Assembly: GCA_031772625.1 (NCBI GenBank)
Contig: CM062814.1
Coordinates: 363,045,750 to 363,109,749 of the forward strand
Direction: 5' to 3'
Length of the DNA: 64,000 nt
From: Pinus tabuliformis
Lineage: Eukaryota > Streptophyta > Pinopsida > Pinales > Pinaceae
The notes beneath the pieces were generated by a model. That model was not told the origin of the DNA. It saw only the letters and a list, made by a program, of their open reading frames with translations, and made no database searches. The number at the start of each line of letters is the position of its first letter. The first letter of the stretch is position 1. Both the position numbers and the translations under genes were made by a program. Below are positions 11,807-23,907 of this stretch, one piece after another.

Positions 11807-13037
11807 TGTTATCACTCAGGTTGTTTCCTACCTCCCGAAGGGAATACGACTGAGGTAACCACTAACCAATCTTTTAGCTGCAGGTCCTAGCCTACCTGCA
11901 ACTAGAGAGGGCTCTCTCTTTGTAATCTAGCTTTGTTTTTGGAGTATTTTAGGCTAGTTATGATGTACAGGTTTTTGTTTTAAGTTTGTTGGATGGTGAT
12001 TTCAGGCAGAGCTGGGATGCAAATCTAAAAAGGTATGTTCCATTGGGCAGATGGAGTCAATGATGATGTACTGCTGAAAGTGTTTCTTGGGGAATGGTAA
12101 TACTACAGAGCAAGATAGGAAGTTATGGAACAATTTTCAAATCTGAAATTTGATGGAATGAAAGGAAAACAAGAATCTTTCATTATGCTGGCAGAGGGAA
12201 AGTGTATGAATATTATTCAGGAGCAATTAAGAATTCCTAAATAGTATTCAAAATGAAGGAATTAGTGCAAACATGAGCATTTAAGAATTCATATTTATGA
12301 CTAATTCTGAAGAAAACATAGTTAATAGCAGAGATTGAACACAGGGTGCATCTAAACAAATCTTGGGCTATTCTTTCTTCTCTGTTACCAAGATTATGGA
12401 ACATATATGAAATTTGCAAACACAGAAAACATAAAACACAGTTTAGAATAACTTATTGTTCCACTGAATGACACAGGAATTCTGTAGCAGGTCCCAGAAC
12501 ATCATTTACACTCTCAGATGGTGCAGAAACCGTGAACTTCAACAGCCATTTGTATTAGAAGGTCTCAAAAATTACAGCTCAGTCTAGAAAGAAAATCACC
12601 AACCCCAAATACATTCTATGGGGAGGAATTTATACAAAAATGAGATACAAAATATCTTGCAGATAAGTCTTCATGCAATAACTTTCTTTACCAACTCTTC
12701 AAAGAAGTAAATGAAAGAAATAAATGTTGTAGTAATTGTTGGTGTGCTAGTTGTCCACTTTGTCAGAGATATTTAACTTTTTGGACTAACCGAGTTGGCT
12801 GAAGCTGCGTATTTAAACTGCGGCTCCTCTGTTTGCTGTCCTGGTGCTTTGTTGCGTCACTACTTGGTCTTTTATTAATGAGCTACAGTCATAATTTGAC
12901 CCTCTCTTTCTACTATTCTTACTCTTTAACAGGTGGCTCGTGTATCCAAATTTGCTGACCTGTAGCTGGATAAAAATCTGAAGCTGATCAAAAAGGGAAC
13001 ATAAATCAAATTACCTGGGTAGAATTTCCAGCGTTGC

Positions 13038-16000
13038 CTACCACCAATCCTCTGTAGGCAGCTGATGTCTTTGTATCTTTATGAGTGTTTCATGAGCTTC
13101 AGTGTATCTGTAAAAGTTGGGCTGAACCTGAAACAGGTGATTTATCTCATGTTCAATGTAGAACAGATTTCCTAGCTTTTCATAAAGAGTATGTCCAAAG
13201 GGAGGCCCTATTTCTTCTGAGGTACTTGAGGATGTTGTAATCTTATTTGAAACATAATTATTCATCCTGGTAGTATATTGTTCACGGGTCAGCAGTCTTC
13301 CAGTGCTGGTTAATAGGATGGGCAATCCTCCGCTCTGCAATGCTGCAAGCTTTAGCTTGAAATCATCTATTTCTGCCTGCATTTCCTGGCACTTTCTTTC
13401 TAGAGTTTGCACAAAATTTCTTAGGGTCAGCACCTTTTTTGGTGTCATAATAGTATCTGTCCTACTACTGATGTCTAATGCTACCAACTCCTCTTTGGTA
13501 TGAGTGTTCAGGAAGTGAACCATTTTATTGGCCTGCTCAAGCATATTTCCCAATGCTACTCTAGCCCTTTGAGTCTCAAACTGAGCTAGGCCTATCAATT
13601 CTATTTGTTCATGTATGATCTGAATCGATCGCCATTGGTCAGTGATTGACTGGCCAATTTTGGCCCACAAAATCTTCTTGATTTCAGCTACAGTTTTGTC
13701 TAAAGTAAGCTCCTTCTCTAAGGCTTTTATTTTGTTGTCCAAGGCTTTTATTTCTCTTTGTTTCTCAGCCACTGTCATCTTGGACTTGTCATAGCTTTCC
13801 TCCAGCTTGGCCAACTTTTGTTTGACCTCGTTCACCTCTGTCACTTGAACTTCTAGCTCTTTGTCTACTTTCATCATTTCTTCCATGCTCATGCTAGATT
13901 CTGGTGCTGTTGTTGTTGCTGCTGTAGCATGTGTAGTTGATGTAGTTGTGGTGGATGCTGGGATAACAGGGGGGATTGCTGCTTCTTGTGTGGGAGGAAC
14001 AGTGGCAACAGTTGGAGCTGTTTGAGGTGGCTGGGAGGTTGACTCTCCCTACTTGCCTTGCAATGCCCTCTCCAATTCTTCCTCCATCTGAATTATTCTT
14101 TGGTTCATCTTCATTAGCAAATCCATGGTATCTTCTCCTTCCTTTTCTTGTACAAGTTTTGCAATTTGAGGGTGCATAGTTGCGGGCAGCCTCAATTGCT
14201 TTCTCAGTGCAGCAATATCTTCCTCTTTTTTCTTTATGAGGGCCTGGATGGCTTTAGCATCCTTCTTAGGATCATGTCCTAGTTCCACAATGATTTCCTC
14301 CAATGTCCTTATTCTATTATCTTTGGTAGAGGAAGACATTCTTTCCAAATCCAATTGAGTGTTTGTGTTTTTCAATGATTCCTTTAGTTGATGAGCCAGC
14401 ATGGCCTTGTCTGCTAGGGTGGCATAGACCATCTCACCTGTTTACTTGTGTAGCTGTATTTAGTCCATCGGGTGTATGTCCTTGGAGAGGACCTCTAAGC
14501 TTGTCTTTATATAGTCTGAAGTTGTATGGGGCTGTGGTATCTTAGGTTTGAAATGACTCAGAATCATCTTTTCCTCCTTAAAGTCATAGCCTGCCATCAA
14601 TCTCTGCTATTTGGAGGGTGTTTCCTTGAGGAATTGATCATATAGTTGTACTCTTAACAATTCATTATGAGCCTTGATTTCCATGAAATTTTCTTTGATG
14701 CCAAGCAATTGCTTGCTTTGCTGCCTTGAGGAAGAGACCTCCATACCATGCTGCCTCTCTTGCTCTTGCTGGAATGAGCTAGTAGGTGTTTGCTGGCTAG
14801 TTTCTCTTCCACTCCTCGGGCTCTCTATGACTTCTTCAGTAATTTCTTCCTCAACTTGAGGATCAACTCTTTGTATTTTGGCTTCTGGTTGCTGGATTGA
14901 CCCACTTGGAGGTGTGGTCTCTTCCCTATCCCGCTTTTTACCTCTTTCCTCATTAAGAGGAGTCTGTAAAGCTGGCACCTGTAGTGCTTCAGTTTGCTGT
15001 GGAGGGGCCTGCCCTTGAATCTCCTCCTTTGAGGTGGTAGGTTGTTCTATCACTGTTTCTTGCTCTGCATCCATCACCTCCTTGCCTTTTGTTGTACCTG
15101 TTGCTGGTGTAGATCTTTCTTGGGCAACTTGTGAAGCTGCAACAGTAGATGTGCCTTCTCCGACTTGTTGTGGCAGTTTGAATATTACCTGCTCAAAAGA
15201 ATCCAAGTCAAGAGTTTTTTCCAAATCTTTGAAATTTTGCTCCATTATTTCTTCTTGAGTGAATTCTTCAACTAGTGTCCCTTGCACCCACTCATCTTGG
15301 TTGGAAAATTGTTCAATTTGTGGGATTTTAAAATGCTCATAGGCTGACAGCCTATATTTTATTTTTCAGGCATTAATAAAGCCATCTGGGTCATAAGGGA
15401 CCCACCAAAAACTCCTCTTTAACTTGAGTTTCTCCCCCAATATTTGATCAGCATCCTGCCAACCTTCTTTCTTGTTCATGACAAAGGGGCCTAGTTGGTC
15501 TTTGAATTTCGGGCGATCCTTTTTCTTGGCACTATGAAAATGAGTTAAATCTGAATTGATGAGTTGCCTGTAATACTCCAGGAAAATAGTCTCATTGGCA
15601 CATATCTTGGGAGCCTGTAGGGACAGAGCTCACAACCATAGATCCTAATGACAGTGTGATTCTGGTAAAAGTACCAGTCACTTATTTTGTTGTTCTTTGA
15701 AAGCTGCAATATTTTCTGCATGTCATAGGATAACCTAGCAGGAGGAGTTCTCTTCAGGAGACAAGAAACTGGATAGACAAACAGGTCAATGAACTCACAG
15801 TAAGAGTAGGGGGAATTTTGGACTTCATGAAAGACCGAGGTCCAGAAAATCACAAGCCTTTTTTCTCCTTTAGAGTCCAATCTTTTGATGGGGCATTGGA
15901 AGCAGTCTGGCTTATAATACATGAACAAATGAGAGATATAGGATGAATATTTGAAGACCCCCTCCCTATCCAGCTTCAATAGTTGGTCATGTATATTATT

Positions 16001-16654
16001 GGAGATGAATTTGGCATAATTGTACTTGACAGTAGGGGGCTGTCCTGGGCTAAATGCAGACAGCATGACTAGTATAGTTTCATCAATGTGCTCACTTGTT
16101 TTGAAACCTAGTACATAGGATATCATATCAACCAACAACTTGCCCACTTCATTAAATCACACATAAAGAAAAGGAGGTGGCCCTGTAGGCTAGCGGTTTT
16201 CTCTCATAAATACTTTGGCAATTCGGGCTATCTCAGAGCCGGAAAGTTTAGGACCTTCATCAAGTAGGAATTTCATAGAGAGAGGGACCAGAAGCTGAGT
16301 TTGCTTGAAGTTTAGCATTTGGTTGATTGAATTAGGAGTTATTTGGAAGAGGGTGCTCCCATATGGAGACTTGACTGCTCTTTGAGATGGGTCATAGTTT
16401 TCACCGTAGAGGCGAATAATTTCAGGGAAAATATTGACAGAAGGGAGGAAGTAGATGGGAAAGTGTGATTACCAAATGCCATAAATATCACTATTGTTTA
16501 GGTAATTGTTTCTCAGCTGACAGAAGGTCTACAAGTGGTTTCTGTCACCAACCAAATCTTGAATTAGGTGGTCCCTATCAGCTAAAGGTAATGCTTCAAG
16601 TTCCTTATGAGGTGCATTGAGAGGAGAGATGTTCAAGGCTACTGGAGTGGCGAT
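13038..16654 (-). pseudogene. LTR-encoded long ORF, 3' LTR copy (about 1,200 codons, broken)
   Basis: In element sense: an N-terminal globular domain (16654 to about 15300) with HKELEALPLADRDHLIQDL and YNYAKFISNNIHDQLLKLD; a Gln/Pro/Ser/Thr-rich linker (15287-14607); a charged coiled coil (14432-14049); a Thr/Ala/Pro-rich hinge (14048-13900); a second coiled coil and a C-terminal domain ending LPTEDWW (13892-13038). The copy's ATG is ATC (16652-16654). Stops lie near 16530, 16470, 16155, 15370, 14607, 14462, 14443 and 14049, and there is a frame slip near 15585. At nearly all of these sites the 5' LTR copy reads through (a CAG Gln codon replaces several), so the breaks are recent. There is no nuclease, polymerase or membrane motif. 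It may be a DNA- or RNA-binding, or structural, accessory protein, but the function is unknown. Confidence 0.72.
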
Positions 16655-17399
16655 GTTGAATGCTCTGTGTCTGTAATTTGGAGCTTCGATTGGTGTAATA
16701 GTTGAACAGTAAAAATTGTCTCTGAAGCTTTGAAAGGGAGCTAGCAGACTAGACTTTGATATAGATGTGGACCCACTGTGTAAATTTTTATGGTAAAAGA
16801 GCAAATTCTGCAGAATTCGGACAGGTTTTTAAATGAATTCACTGGATTGATAGGCTCTGTCGGTATACTGCAGAGGGAATGGGAATGGTTTTTAGCCAAA
16901 TGAGTGAAATTCTGCGGAGGATTTTGACAAAGGGAGTGAATGCATGGGTAGTTTGCAAACTCTACTGGAGAAAATGACCTTAAAATGCGTTTTAATAGTG
17001 AATTTGCAAAGGAGGCCAAATTTGTTGGGTTGCTCTTGAAAAGGGGGTCAACCAGTGAGTTTATAGGTGGAATTTCAGGTGCCGGAGTGCTTTTAGTTTG
17101 AATTCGAGCTCCTCAGTCAATTTTAATGGCGAAATTTCTAAAAAACAGGGTTTATGGGTCAACTGTGGGTAAATACCTATTTTTATGGCACAGAGGACAG
17201 CTAGCAGGGGTGCCTCGAGCTGTGGAGTTGAGCTATGGAGCCAGGATTGCAAGGTGATGGACTGTGCAGGTTGGTGGCCGATTTGAACGTAAAATCGCAT
17301 GCAAGTTCTTCGCTAGCATAACAATAGAAAATAAGCCCAAATAGTCGTTTTCACGACTTTTTATTTAATTTTGGACATTTTAGTGCTTTTGGCACTTTT

Positions 17400-17800
17400 C
17401 GGGGATGACGTCAGCATGACGTATTTTTGGCGCGTAGTGGGTACAGAGAGTGACGCGGCATGTGACACGGTGGCGGACGCTGATGTCAGCGGGTGATGTG
17501 GCAATGGTACAGAGCAGCGGCGGGCCGACGTGTACGAAACGTCATATGGTGAAGGGGACCTAACGTCATCGGCCAGGTGGCCGGTGGTTTTCGGTTTTCC
17601 CCGCACCTCTTTTGGCTCAGGGTGGTATTGTAGAGGGGGGCTCCGATCACGCAGGGAGATTGACGCGTGGCGGGGGTACGGCAGCAATACCTCCCATCCC
17701 TCAGATGCTAATCTTCGGTGGATCAGGGCATGCGATATTGCCGCCCACCATTGGATGCTGGGCTCTAGATCGGATGGTGGTCGGGCGAGGATGGACGGCA
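17400..17800. promoter_or_regulatory. GC-rich patch with TGACG/TGACGTCA motifs in the 3' LTR of B
   Basis: GATGACGTCAGCATGACG (17404-17421) contains a palindromic TGACGTCA and a second TGACG. Further TGACG or CGTCA cores occur at about 17451, 17540 and 17564, with CGCG-rich spacers. TGACG is the core bound by plant TGA-type bZIP factors. The patch is upstream of the LTR ORF in element sense. In the 5' LTR (56155-56560) several CpG bases are TpG or CpA, e.g. GATGATGTCAGCATGACC. Promoter function is inferred. Confidence 0.45.
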
Positions 17801-17943
17801 AGTAGCTTTGGACATGCAACCCGCCTATTATTTAAATGTTTAACAATGTGTTGGGGGGCAATAAACTTTGGTTGTGGCATGTTATATGGTTTATATGGGG
17901 CAGACATGGTTATTAGTTTAACCAAATGTTAAACTAAACCTGT

Positions 17944-17952
17944 TATATATAT
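17944..17952 (-). promoter_or_regulatory. TATA-like run in the 3' LTR of B
   Basis: TATATATAT lies upstream of the GC-rich patch and ORF in element sense. The 5' LTR keeps the same run at 56700-56708. Position is suitable for the LTR promoter, but the transcription start cannot be seen. Confidence 0.35.
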
Positions 17953-19154
17953 GTGCACAGGGTTATAGTATGGTTTAGGAGGGGGGGTTAACGCGGTTAT
18001 TTATTTAACCTGGTGCTAAATAAACTCCGAAGGTTTATACGTGAAAGGGTTAATACCAAGGCCCCAAATGGACCTAGTATTCCCCTAACTTTGTATTGTA
18101 TGGCTATAGTCCCAAGGGGTGGGGATATTTACATTTTTTGGGTTTTTATATAGTTTTTTGTAAAAACAGGGATGGGAAAATGATTTAAGGGAGCTAAATA
18201 ATAAAATTAGATGTTAATATGACTTTGTAGGATGAAACTGCATGAGTGAGTCCTAAGCTTATAGAGTAAAAACTTAGGCATAGGGAAATGAAAGGAACAT
18301 GGAATGATGATTTTTACACAAGAAATGTGGCTTCTTTCCACTAAGTAAACTCAGAGTTCAACTTAACATTTCTCACAAAATGAAGTGAAACTAGACTATT
18401 GGGCAGATCCCAAGGTCCCTGAGGGGATTTTAGTAAAAGATTTCTAGGGGAATGATGGGGAATTAGTCATGCTTCCATTGTTATGCAACCAAACAACTGT
18501 CGTGGTCCTTGTGTCATTGATGAAATACATCTTTCTTGATAAGACAAAAAATGGCCACAAACTTGCTTCTGCAACCTCAAACTGCCTACCCAACCTAATA
18601 CACCTAACATTTTTTCTTCCTTTGGATTGGGTGCACTTGGACTAGAAAACGTTGATTGTCCTCTTTTCTTTTGACTGCCCTCCTATCTAACTCTACCCTT
18701 ATCTCTTCCAAGGGCCTAGATTAAGCAGTTGGGCTCCTTAATTTCTCTACCTATCTACTCATCTGCCAAGCTTAAACTGTTTGGACAGATATTCATTCTC
18801 TATTCTAAAACAACAAATTTAAATATGGAGTGGTCCAGATTAAACTGTTGAGCCATCCATCAAGTGTGATAAACAACAGTATTTGCACATTGTGAACTTG
18901 CAAATAAGATAGCAGTGGCATTTTGATTGGCCACTTTCCCGGTCTTCTGGTTTGGGGTTCATTTCTATTATTCTTTTTGACCAATTCATTTTCTTGCCCT
19001 TTGATTATTCTTTTAGGGCATACCTCTTTTCATTTTTTAATTTTCTTCTTTTGTTTACAAAATATGGAACCATTGCAGCATGCAAGTATGAACATATTTG
19101 GCACTTCCATAGTCAATCATGAAAAATGAAACCTATTGGTATAGGAACCTAACA

Positions 19155-19548
19155 GTGGCTCCACTTGGGGATGGCTTTTCCTGGTGAAAAGTCAAGAACA
19201 GCAGGTCAGATGGCCTTATTCTCAGTTGGCTACTCTAATTCAAAACTTCCTTCTTCTGGAAACCTATGATCTAAACCTTGGTAGCCTGTATCTAGTCCTT
19301 ATGAGCTGATCTGTCCAAAATTACAGCTCTGTCTTTGCTGATTTTTCTGAGTGCTTATCATCATCTTTATACTTCCCAAGTCTTCTTCTTGATCCTTTGT
19401 TGTAATTTCAAAATATACACCAAAAGTGGTGTAATTCCTTGACTTTTTCCTCAAAATCTACTGCATCTTGTTCCTTATCTAATTGTTGTAAATAAAAACT
19501 GATGGAAATACAAATATTAATGCATAATATACAGTTGTGTTATGTTGA
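19155..19548 (-). other. 3' UTR and polypurine-tract region of element B
   Basis: From the integrase stop (19549-19551) to the LTR start (19154) no ORF is seen. The bases next to the LTR read CCATCCCCAAGTGGAGCCAC on the element strand. The left element has nearly the same bases before its LTR, so this is the likely plus-strand primer site. Confidence 0.6.
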
Positions 19549-19882
19549 TTACAGGGAATCAAAATAGTGCTTGAGCATTTTCCCATTGACTAGGCCTTCC
19601 TCATTATCTGTGCCATCCAAACTCTTCAAAAAATAGGTGTTGTTACCTTTTAAGTATGGGGGTTTACGCAGTGCATTATATTAGATATCATTTTGGGATT
19701 CAACTACGTTAAGTAAGTCATTCACGTATGACCATTTCCATGAGAGGTAGTCGTAACTGACTAATTTCTCATGATTTTTGAATAGTTCACTTAGCATTCA
19801 TTGCATCGGGTGATGCTCACAGGGGTGAAGAAGTGGGATTGAAACTAGTGAAATGAATCACATAGCATCAATCATCACTTCC

Positions 19883-19976
19883 GGGGCTTGCACCCGGTAA
19901 CCAGGACTTCCCAGGAGGTCACCCATCCCAGAACTCCTCTGGCTCAAGCACGCTTAACCGTGGAGTTTTCCCCACA
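19883..19976 (-). pseudogene. 5S rRNA-like segment, copy 1
   Basis: On the minus strand it contains GGTTAAGCGTGCTTGAGC (A-box region of the 5S internal promoter) and GGGATGGGTGACCTCCTGGG (C-box region), in the order and spacing of plant 5S rRNA. The 5' third of 5S is missing and the 3' end reads GGTTACCGGGTGCAAGCC. It is therefore not a functional 5S gene, though polymerase III promoter elements may survive. Confidence 0.75.
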
Positions 19977-20306
19977 ATCAAGCCCACTTAGCTTGCTACC
20001 CCATTTGCAAAACCTTAGCAAGTATTGCGCCTCATGAACCATTCAAGTAGAGATCCCTTGACTCTTTTTGAATTTAAGTATGGGGGTTTACGCAGTGCAT
20101 TATATTAGATATCATTTTGGGATTCAACTGCGTTAAGTAAGTCATTCACGTATGACCATTTCCATGAGAGGTAGTCGTAACTGACTAATTTCTCATGATT
20201 TTTGAATAGTTCACTTAGCACTCATTGCATCGGGTGATGCTCACAGGGGTGAAGAAGTGGGATTGAAACTAGTGAAATGAATCACATAGCATCAATCATC
20301 ACTTCC

Positions 20307-20400
20307 AGGGCTTGCACCCAGTAACCAGGACTTCCTAGGAGGTCACCCATCCCAGAATTCCTCTGGCTCAAGCGTGCTTAACCATGGAGTTTTCCCCACA
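20307..20400 (-). pseudogene. 5S rRNA-like segment, copy 2
   Basis: Same segment as copy 1, 424 bp away, with a few changes (for example CACGCTT is CATGCTT, CCGTGG is CCATGG and CCCGG is CCTGG). Most changes are CpG losses. Confidence 0.72.
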
Positions 20401-22014
20401 ATCAAGCCCACTTAGCTTGCTACCCCATTTGCAAAACCTTAGCAAGTATTGCGCCTCATGAACCATTCAAGTAGAGATCCCTTGACTCTTTTTGAATTTA
20501 AGTATGGGGGTTTACGCAGTGCATTATATTAGATATCATTTTGGGATTCAACTGTGTTAAGTAAGTCATTCACGTATGACCATTTCCATGAGAGGTAGTC
20601 GTAACTGACTAATTTCTCATGATTTTTAAATAGTTCACTTAGCATTCATTGCATCAGGTGATGCTCACAGGGGTGAACAAGTGGGATTGAAACTAGTGAA
20701 ATGAATCACATAGCATCAATCATCACTTTCGGGGCTTGTACATCATGAATAACATAAGGTCCCTTCCATAGGAAATCAAATTTTCCATGCTTCCCTTTAT
20801 CTTCCCTCCTAGAGTCCCATCTCAGCACTTTGTTTCCTATGAAGAAATCTTCAGCTTTTGTTCTTTTATCAAAGATCTTCTTGAGTTTATCTTGTAGTAC
20901 CTGGGTTCTGTGATATACTTCTTCTCTTATCTGCTGCAAGTGAATAGTTTGATTGATCCTTCTTTGAATATCATTAGGCTCTGCTTGTATTTCTTGCAGT
21001 AACTTGATCACTGGGATTCCCAAGGAGGAGGGGAAAACTGCCTCTAGACCATATACCAATTCATATGGACTTGTTCCAATGGATATTTTGGTGGTTAATC
21101 TATCTGCCCATAGTGCATTTACATGCTTCTTATGCCAATTCTTTTTGTTCTCCTCCAAGACCTTTTTGATGATGTTGATGAGGCTTTTGTTGGATGACTC
21201 AGCTAAGCCATTGCCTTGAGGGTAATAGGTTGTGGCATGGCCCAAGGTAATGTGGTATTTGTGGAAAAAGTTGATCATTCTTTTGGATTTGAAAGCAGCA
21301 GCATTGTCTGTAATAATTTTTTCTGGATAGCCAAATCTAGACAAGATGTTGGTTTCTAAAAATTGCATAATGATTGAGTCATTGGCTTGCCTACGAGGGA
21401 TGGCTTCTATCCAATTGGTAAAATAGTATGTGGCAGTCAAAATCCACCTATGTTGGGCAGAGGATGAAGGGTGGATTTCACCAATGAAGTCTAAACCCCA
21501 TTGTTGAAATGGTCTTTCAATTGAAACGGGTTTGAGGGGTAAAGGTAACATCTTTCTCTTTCCTTCAAAGATCTGGCATTTATGGCATGAAACTACAAAT
21601 TTTTTCACATCAGCAAACAAGGAAGGCCAATAAAAACCAGCTCTTAAAATCTTATCAGCTGTTGATTTCCAGTATAAGTGTCCTCCACAGTCCCCTTCAT
21701 GAAATTCCTTGAGGACTTTGTCAGTTTCATCCAATGTTAGGTAATTAATCAGAATAGCTTCATGATTTTTCCAAAACAACACATTATCTATAATACAAAA
21801 CTTTGATGCTTTCATTTTCAAGAATCTTTTTTTCGTCCTGGACAACCCTGGAGGAGTTTGCAGGTTTAACAATACAAAACATATGTCAGCATACCAAGGT
21901 GATTGTGAAAAGGCTTGATTGATCTGTGGAGTTTCCATCTCCTGCTCGTTGTTGAGTTCATTGATGTCAAGGGCTTGAAAATTGGTTTCAGTCATCAGTT
22001 TGGCTAATCCTTGT

Positions 22015-23633
22015 CCTTTTATGAGTTTTGTAGGCTTAATTTCAATGTCATACTCTAAGATGTTGGCTATCTATTTGCCCCTCTTACCTTCAATTCCTTC
22101 TTGAGTTAAAATGTCCTTAACCACAGCATTTGGAACATAGGCTATCACATGTGAGTACAAGATATAAAATCTGAAATCCTTGATGGCCTTTACAAGGGCA
22201 TAAGCTTGTTTTTCCATGATTTGATATTTTAAAGGAGCATCTCTAAGGGCTTTGCTGAAGAAAGCAATGGGCTTCTCACATCCTTGGTCATCTTTTTGCA
22301 ATAAGATAGCAGCAATAGTATGCTCAGATGCAAAGGAAAAGATCATGAAATCTCTATCAAACATGGGACTTGTGAGGACTGGTGTTTTTGTCAAAGCTGT
22401 TTTGATGTCCTCAAAGGCTTGTTTAGCTTCCATCATCCATTTGACTTTAGAATCTTTCTTCAGCATATTATTCAAGAGTCTAATTAGCTCAGCCAAATTG
22501 GGAATGAACCTTCTTAGGAAATTGATCTTTCCTAAAAAAGCTTGTAGTTCTTTGATGTTTCTTAGATAAGGCACTTGAAGGATAGCTTGAATTCTATTCG
22601 GGTCAATCATAATGCCATCTTTTGAGATAATGTGACCTAGGATTATTTGTCCTTCTAGGCCAAACAGTGATTTCTTTGGGTTCAATGATATGCCATATTT
22701 TCTGCAAATTAGGAACACTTGCCTCAAATGCTCTAGATGTTCTTCGTCTGATTTTGAAAAAGTAGTGAGGTCATCAAGGTATATGACTAAGAAATCATGG
22801 ATCTCTTTCGAAAAGGCTATATCCATTGCTCTTTGAAATGTGGCCCCTGCATTTTTTAGTCCAAAAGGCATTTTGACATATTTGAAGGTACCCCAAGGTG
22901 TTGTAAAGGCAGTTTTGTCCTAATCATCCGGGTGGACTAAAATCTGATTAAATCCTAAGAATCCATCTAGCAATGAGATCCTAGAAGCTCCCACTACCTT
23001 TTGTAGGATATGGTCCATTTTTGGTAAAGGGTAATGGTCTTTGAGGGAGAATTTGTTCAAATTTCTCAAGTCAACACACAGTCTTATCTCTCCGGTTTTC
23101 TTCCTAGTAGGCACTAGATTTGAGATCCACTCTGAGAACCTGATAGGTGCAATGATTCCAGCTTCATACATACGTTTAACATCCTTTTCAATCGGGGGAA
23201 GAAGGACGGGATTCACCCTTCTAAGCTTTTGTTTAAAAGGTTTTTGATTCTCTTTCAAAGGTATAGTGTGTTGGATGACTGAAGTATCATAGGATTTGAG
23301 GTCCTCATAACTCCAGGCAAAGACATCTTGGAACTCTTTAAACAATTCAATGTACTTTAACTTCTGATCAATAGGCAATGATCTTGATAGTTTTATCATT
23401 TTTGGATTTTCTGTGGTTCCAATGTTACAGTCCTTAATTTCTGCATTGAGAGGTTGCATCTTTGGCTTTCTAGGAATGTCATTTGAATCAAATATGTCCT
23501 CTAAAGGAGTTAAGCCCGTGGGAAGAAAATTATCGTTTAGTTCAATTACTTCAACTTCTACCTCAGCTATTTCATCAAAATTTGTTTGCTTCAGTTCTTG
23601 TAAATTCTTGTCATCAAAAGTTGTTGGGTGCAA
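22015..23633 (-). pseudogene. Element B reverse transcriptase and RNase H
   Basis: Reverse transcriptase copies element RNA to DNA. The RT N-terminal part (23633-22920) holds GIIAPIRFSEWISNLVPTRK, LCVDLRNLNKF and LLDGFLGFNQI. A TAG at 22918-22920 follows HPDD. Then MPFGLKNAGATFQRAM and the catalytic YLDD in LVIYLDDLTTF (about 22780). The gypsy-type RNase H follows (22400-22070), but FSFASEHTIAAILLQ lacks the first catalytic Asp of the usual DAS motif. The third Asp position reads YVPNAVV. A second stop lies near 22072. All parts are in one frame with the integrase. The RNase H is probably inactive, its task taken by the archaeal-type RNase H upstream. Confidence 0.92.
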
Positions 23634-23907
23634 AATTAGATTTGTTGTTTTAGATAATATACTTTGCTCACCTTTGTCTATCTATTGTTGATCATCCACG
23701 GTGCTTGTATCAATGTTTATACTTGAGAATTCCTCCTTCAAAGTCAGGAAATTATTTATCTATGTATCGTTCTCAAAGACCTTCCAATTTTTGACATTAT
23801 CTGGGACAACAGGTTTGTGTTTGATTTCAGCAGTGAAATGGTGGTTGGGTTCAAATGGTACCTTGCAAGTGCTGGCAAAAGTTGCCAAGCTATGTGCATG
23901 TAAATTG
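23634..23907 (-). pseudogene. Element B archaeal-type RNase H, C-terminal end and linker to RT
   Basis: Read from 23907 downward this begins LHAHSLATFASTCKVPF, which completes the RNase H whose main part is at 47313-47949. Together they read RKHN then LHAHSLA across the element A insertion. A linker follows, with stops near 23684, and then RT. No methionine start is expected because it is part of a polyprotein. Confidence 0.85.
23903..23907. other. Target-site duplication of element A, left copy
   Basis: AATTG immediately precedes the LTR start at 23908. The same five bases follow every right-hand LTR copy (38901-38905, 43107-43111, 47313-47317). The site lies in the element B RNase H codons. 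Confidence 0.92.

Larger units (their letters stand above)
11807..19154 (-). repeat. 3' LTR of element B (7.35 kb)
   Basis: On the element strand it runs TGTTAGGTTCC (19154 downwards) to GTGATAACA (ending 11807). It aligns along its whole length with 50556-57911 at a nearly constant offset of about 38.75 kb. Contents in element order are an AT-rich U3 (19154-18000), a TATA-like run, a GC-rich patch with TGACG motifs (17400-17800), a short-ORF leader (17300-16660), the LTR ORF (16654-13038), and non-coding R/U5 (13037-11807) with the AGAGAGAGCCCTCTC block near its end. Confidence 0.92.
19649..20738 (-). repeat. Tandem array of 424 bp units carrying 5S rRNA-like segments (Cassandra-TRIM-like)
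   Basis: Two full units (19649-20072 and 20073-20496) and a third of about 240 bp (20497-20738) repeat at exactly 424 bp with few differences. Each full unit contains the 3' two-thirds of a 5S rRNA sequence on the minus strand. The third unit stops at the start of the 5S part. 5S sequence within a short non-coding repeat recalls Cassandra terminal-repeat retrotransposons in miniature, where the 5S lies in the LTR; on that view each unit would be LTR plus internal region. I find no tRNA-Met PBS, so a 5S-derived SINE or satellite is possible. The array sits inside the element B integrase, so it arrived later. Confidence 0.7.
19549..21995 (-). pseudogene. Element B integrase, split by the 5S array
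   Basis: Integrase inserts element cDNA. Order: zinc-binding HHCC (EFHEGDCGGH to SCHKCQ, about 21710-21590), catalytic core with WILTATYYFTNW, ITDNAAAF and YYPQGNGLAESS, then a C-terminal domain with KVLRWDSRREDKGKHGKFDF. The first catalytic Asp, expected where the left copy reads AKDYFTKW, is Tyr here, so this enzyme should be inactive. The C-terminus stops at VIHDVQ (about 20740), where the 5S array is inserted. It resumes beyond the array at about 19650 with KGNNTYFLKSLDG and ends LKHYFDSL at 19549. Joining across the array keeps the frame. The frame is the same as the RT upstream. Confidence 0.9.

Noticed and set aside
19883-20400. Functional 5S rRNA genes
   Set aside because: The 5' third of 5S is missing and the spacer and context are those of a mobile repeat.
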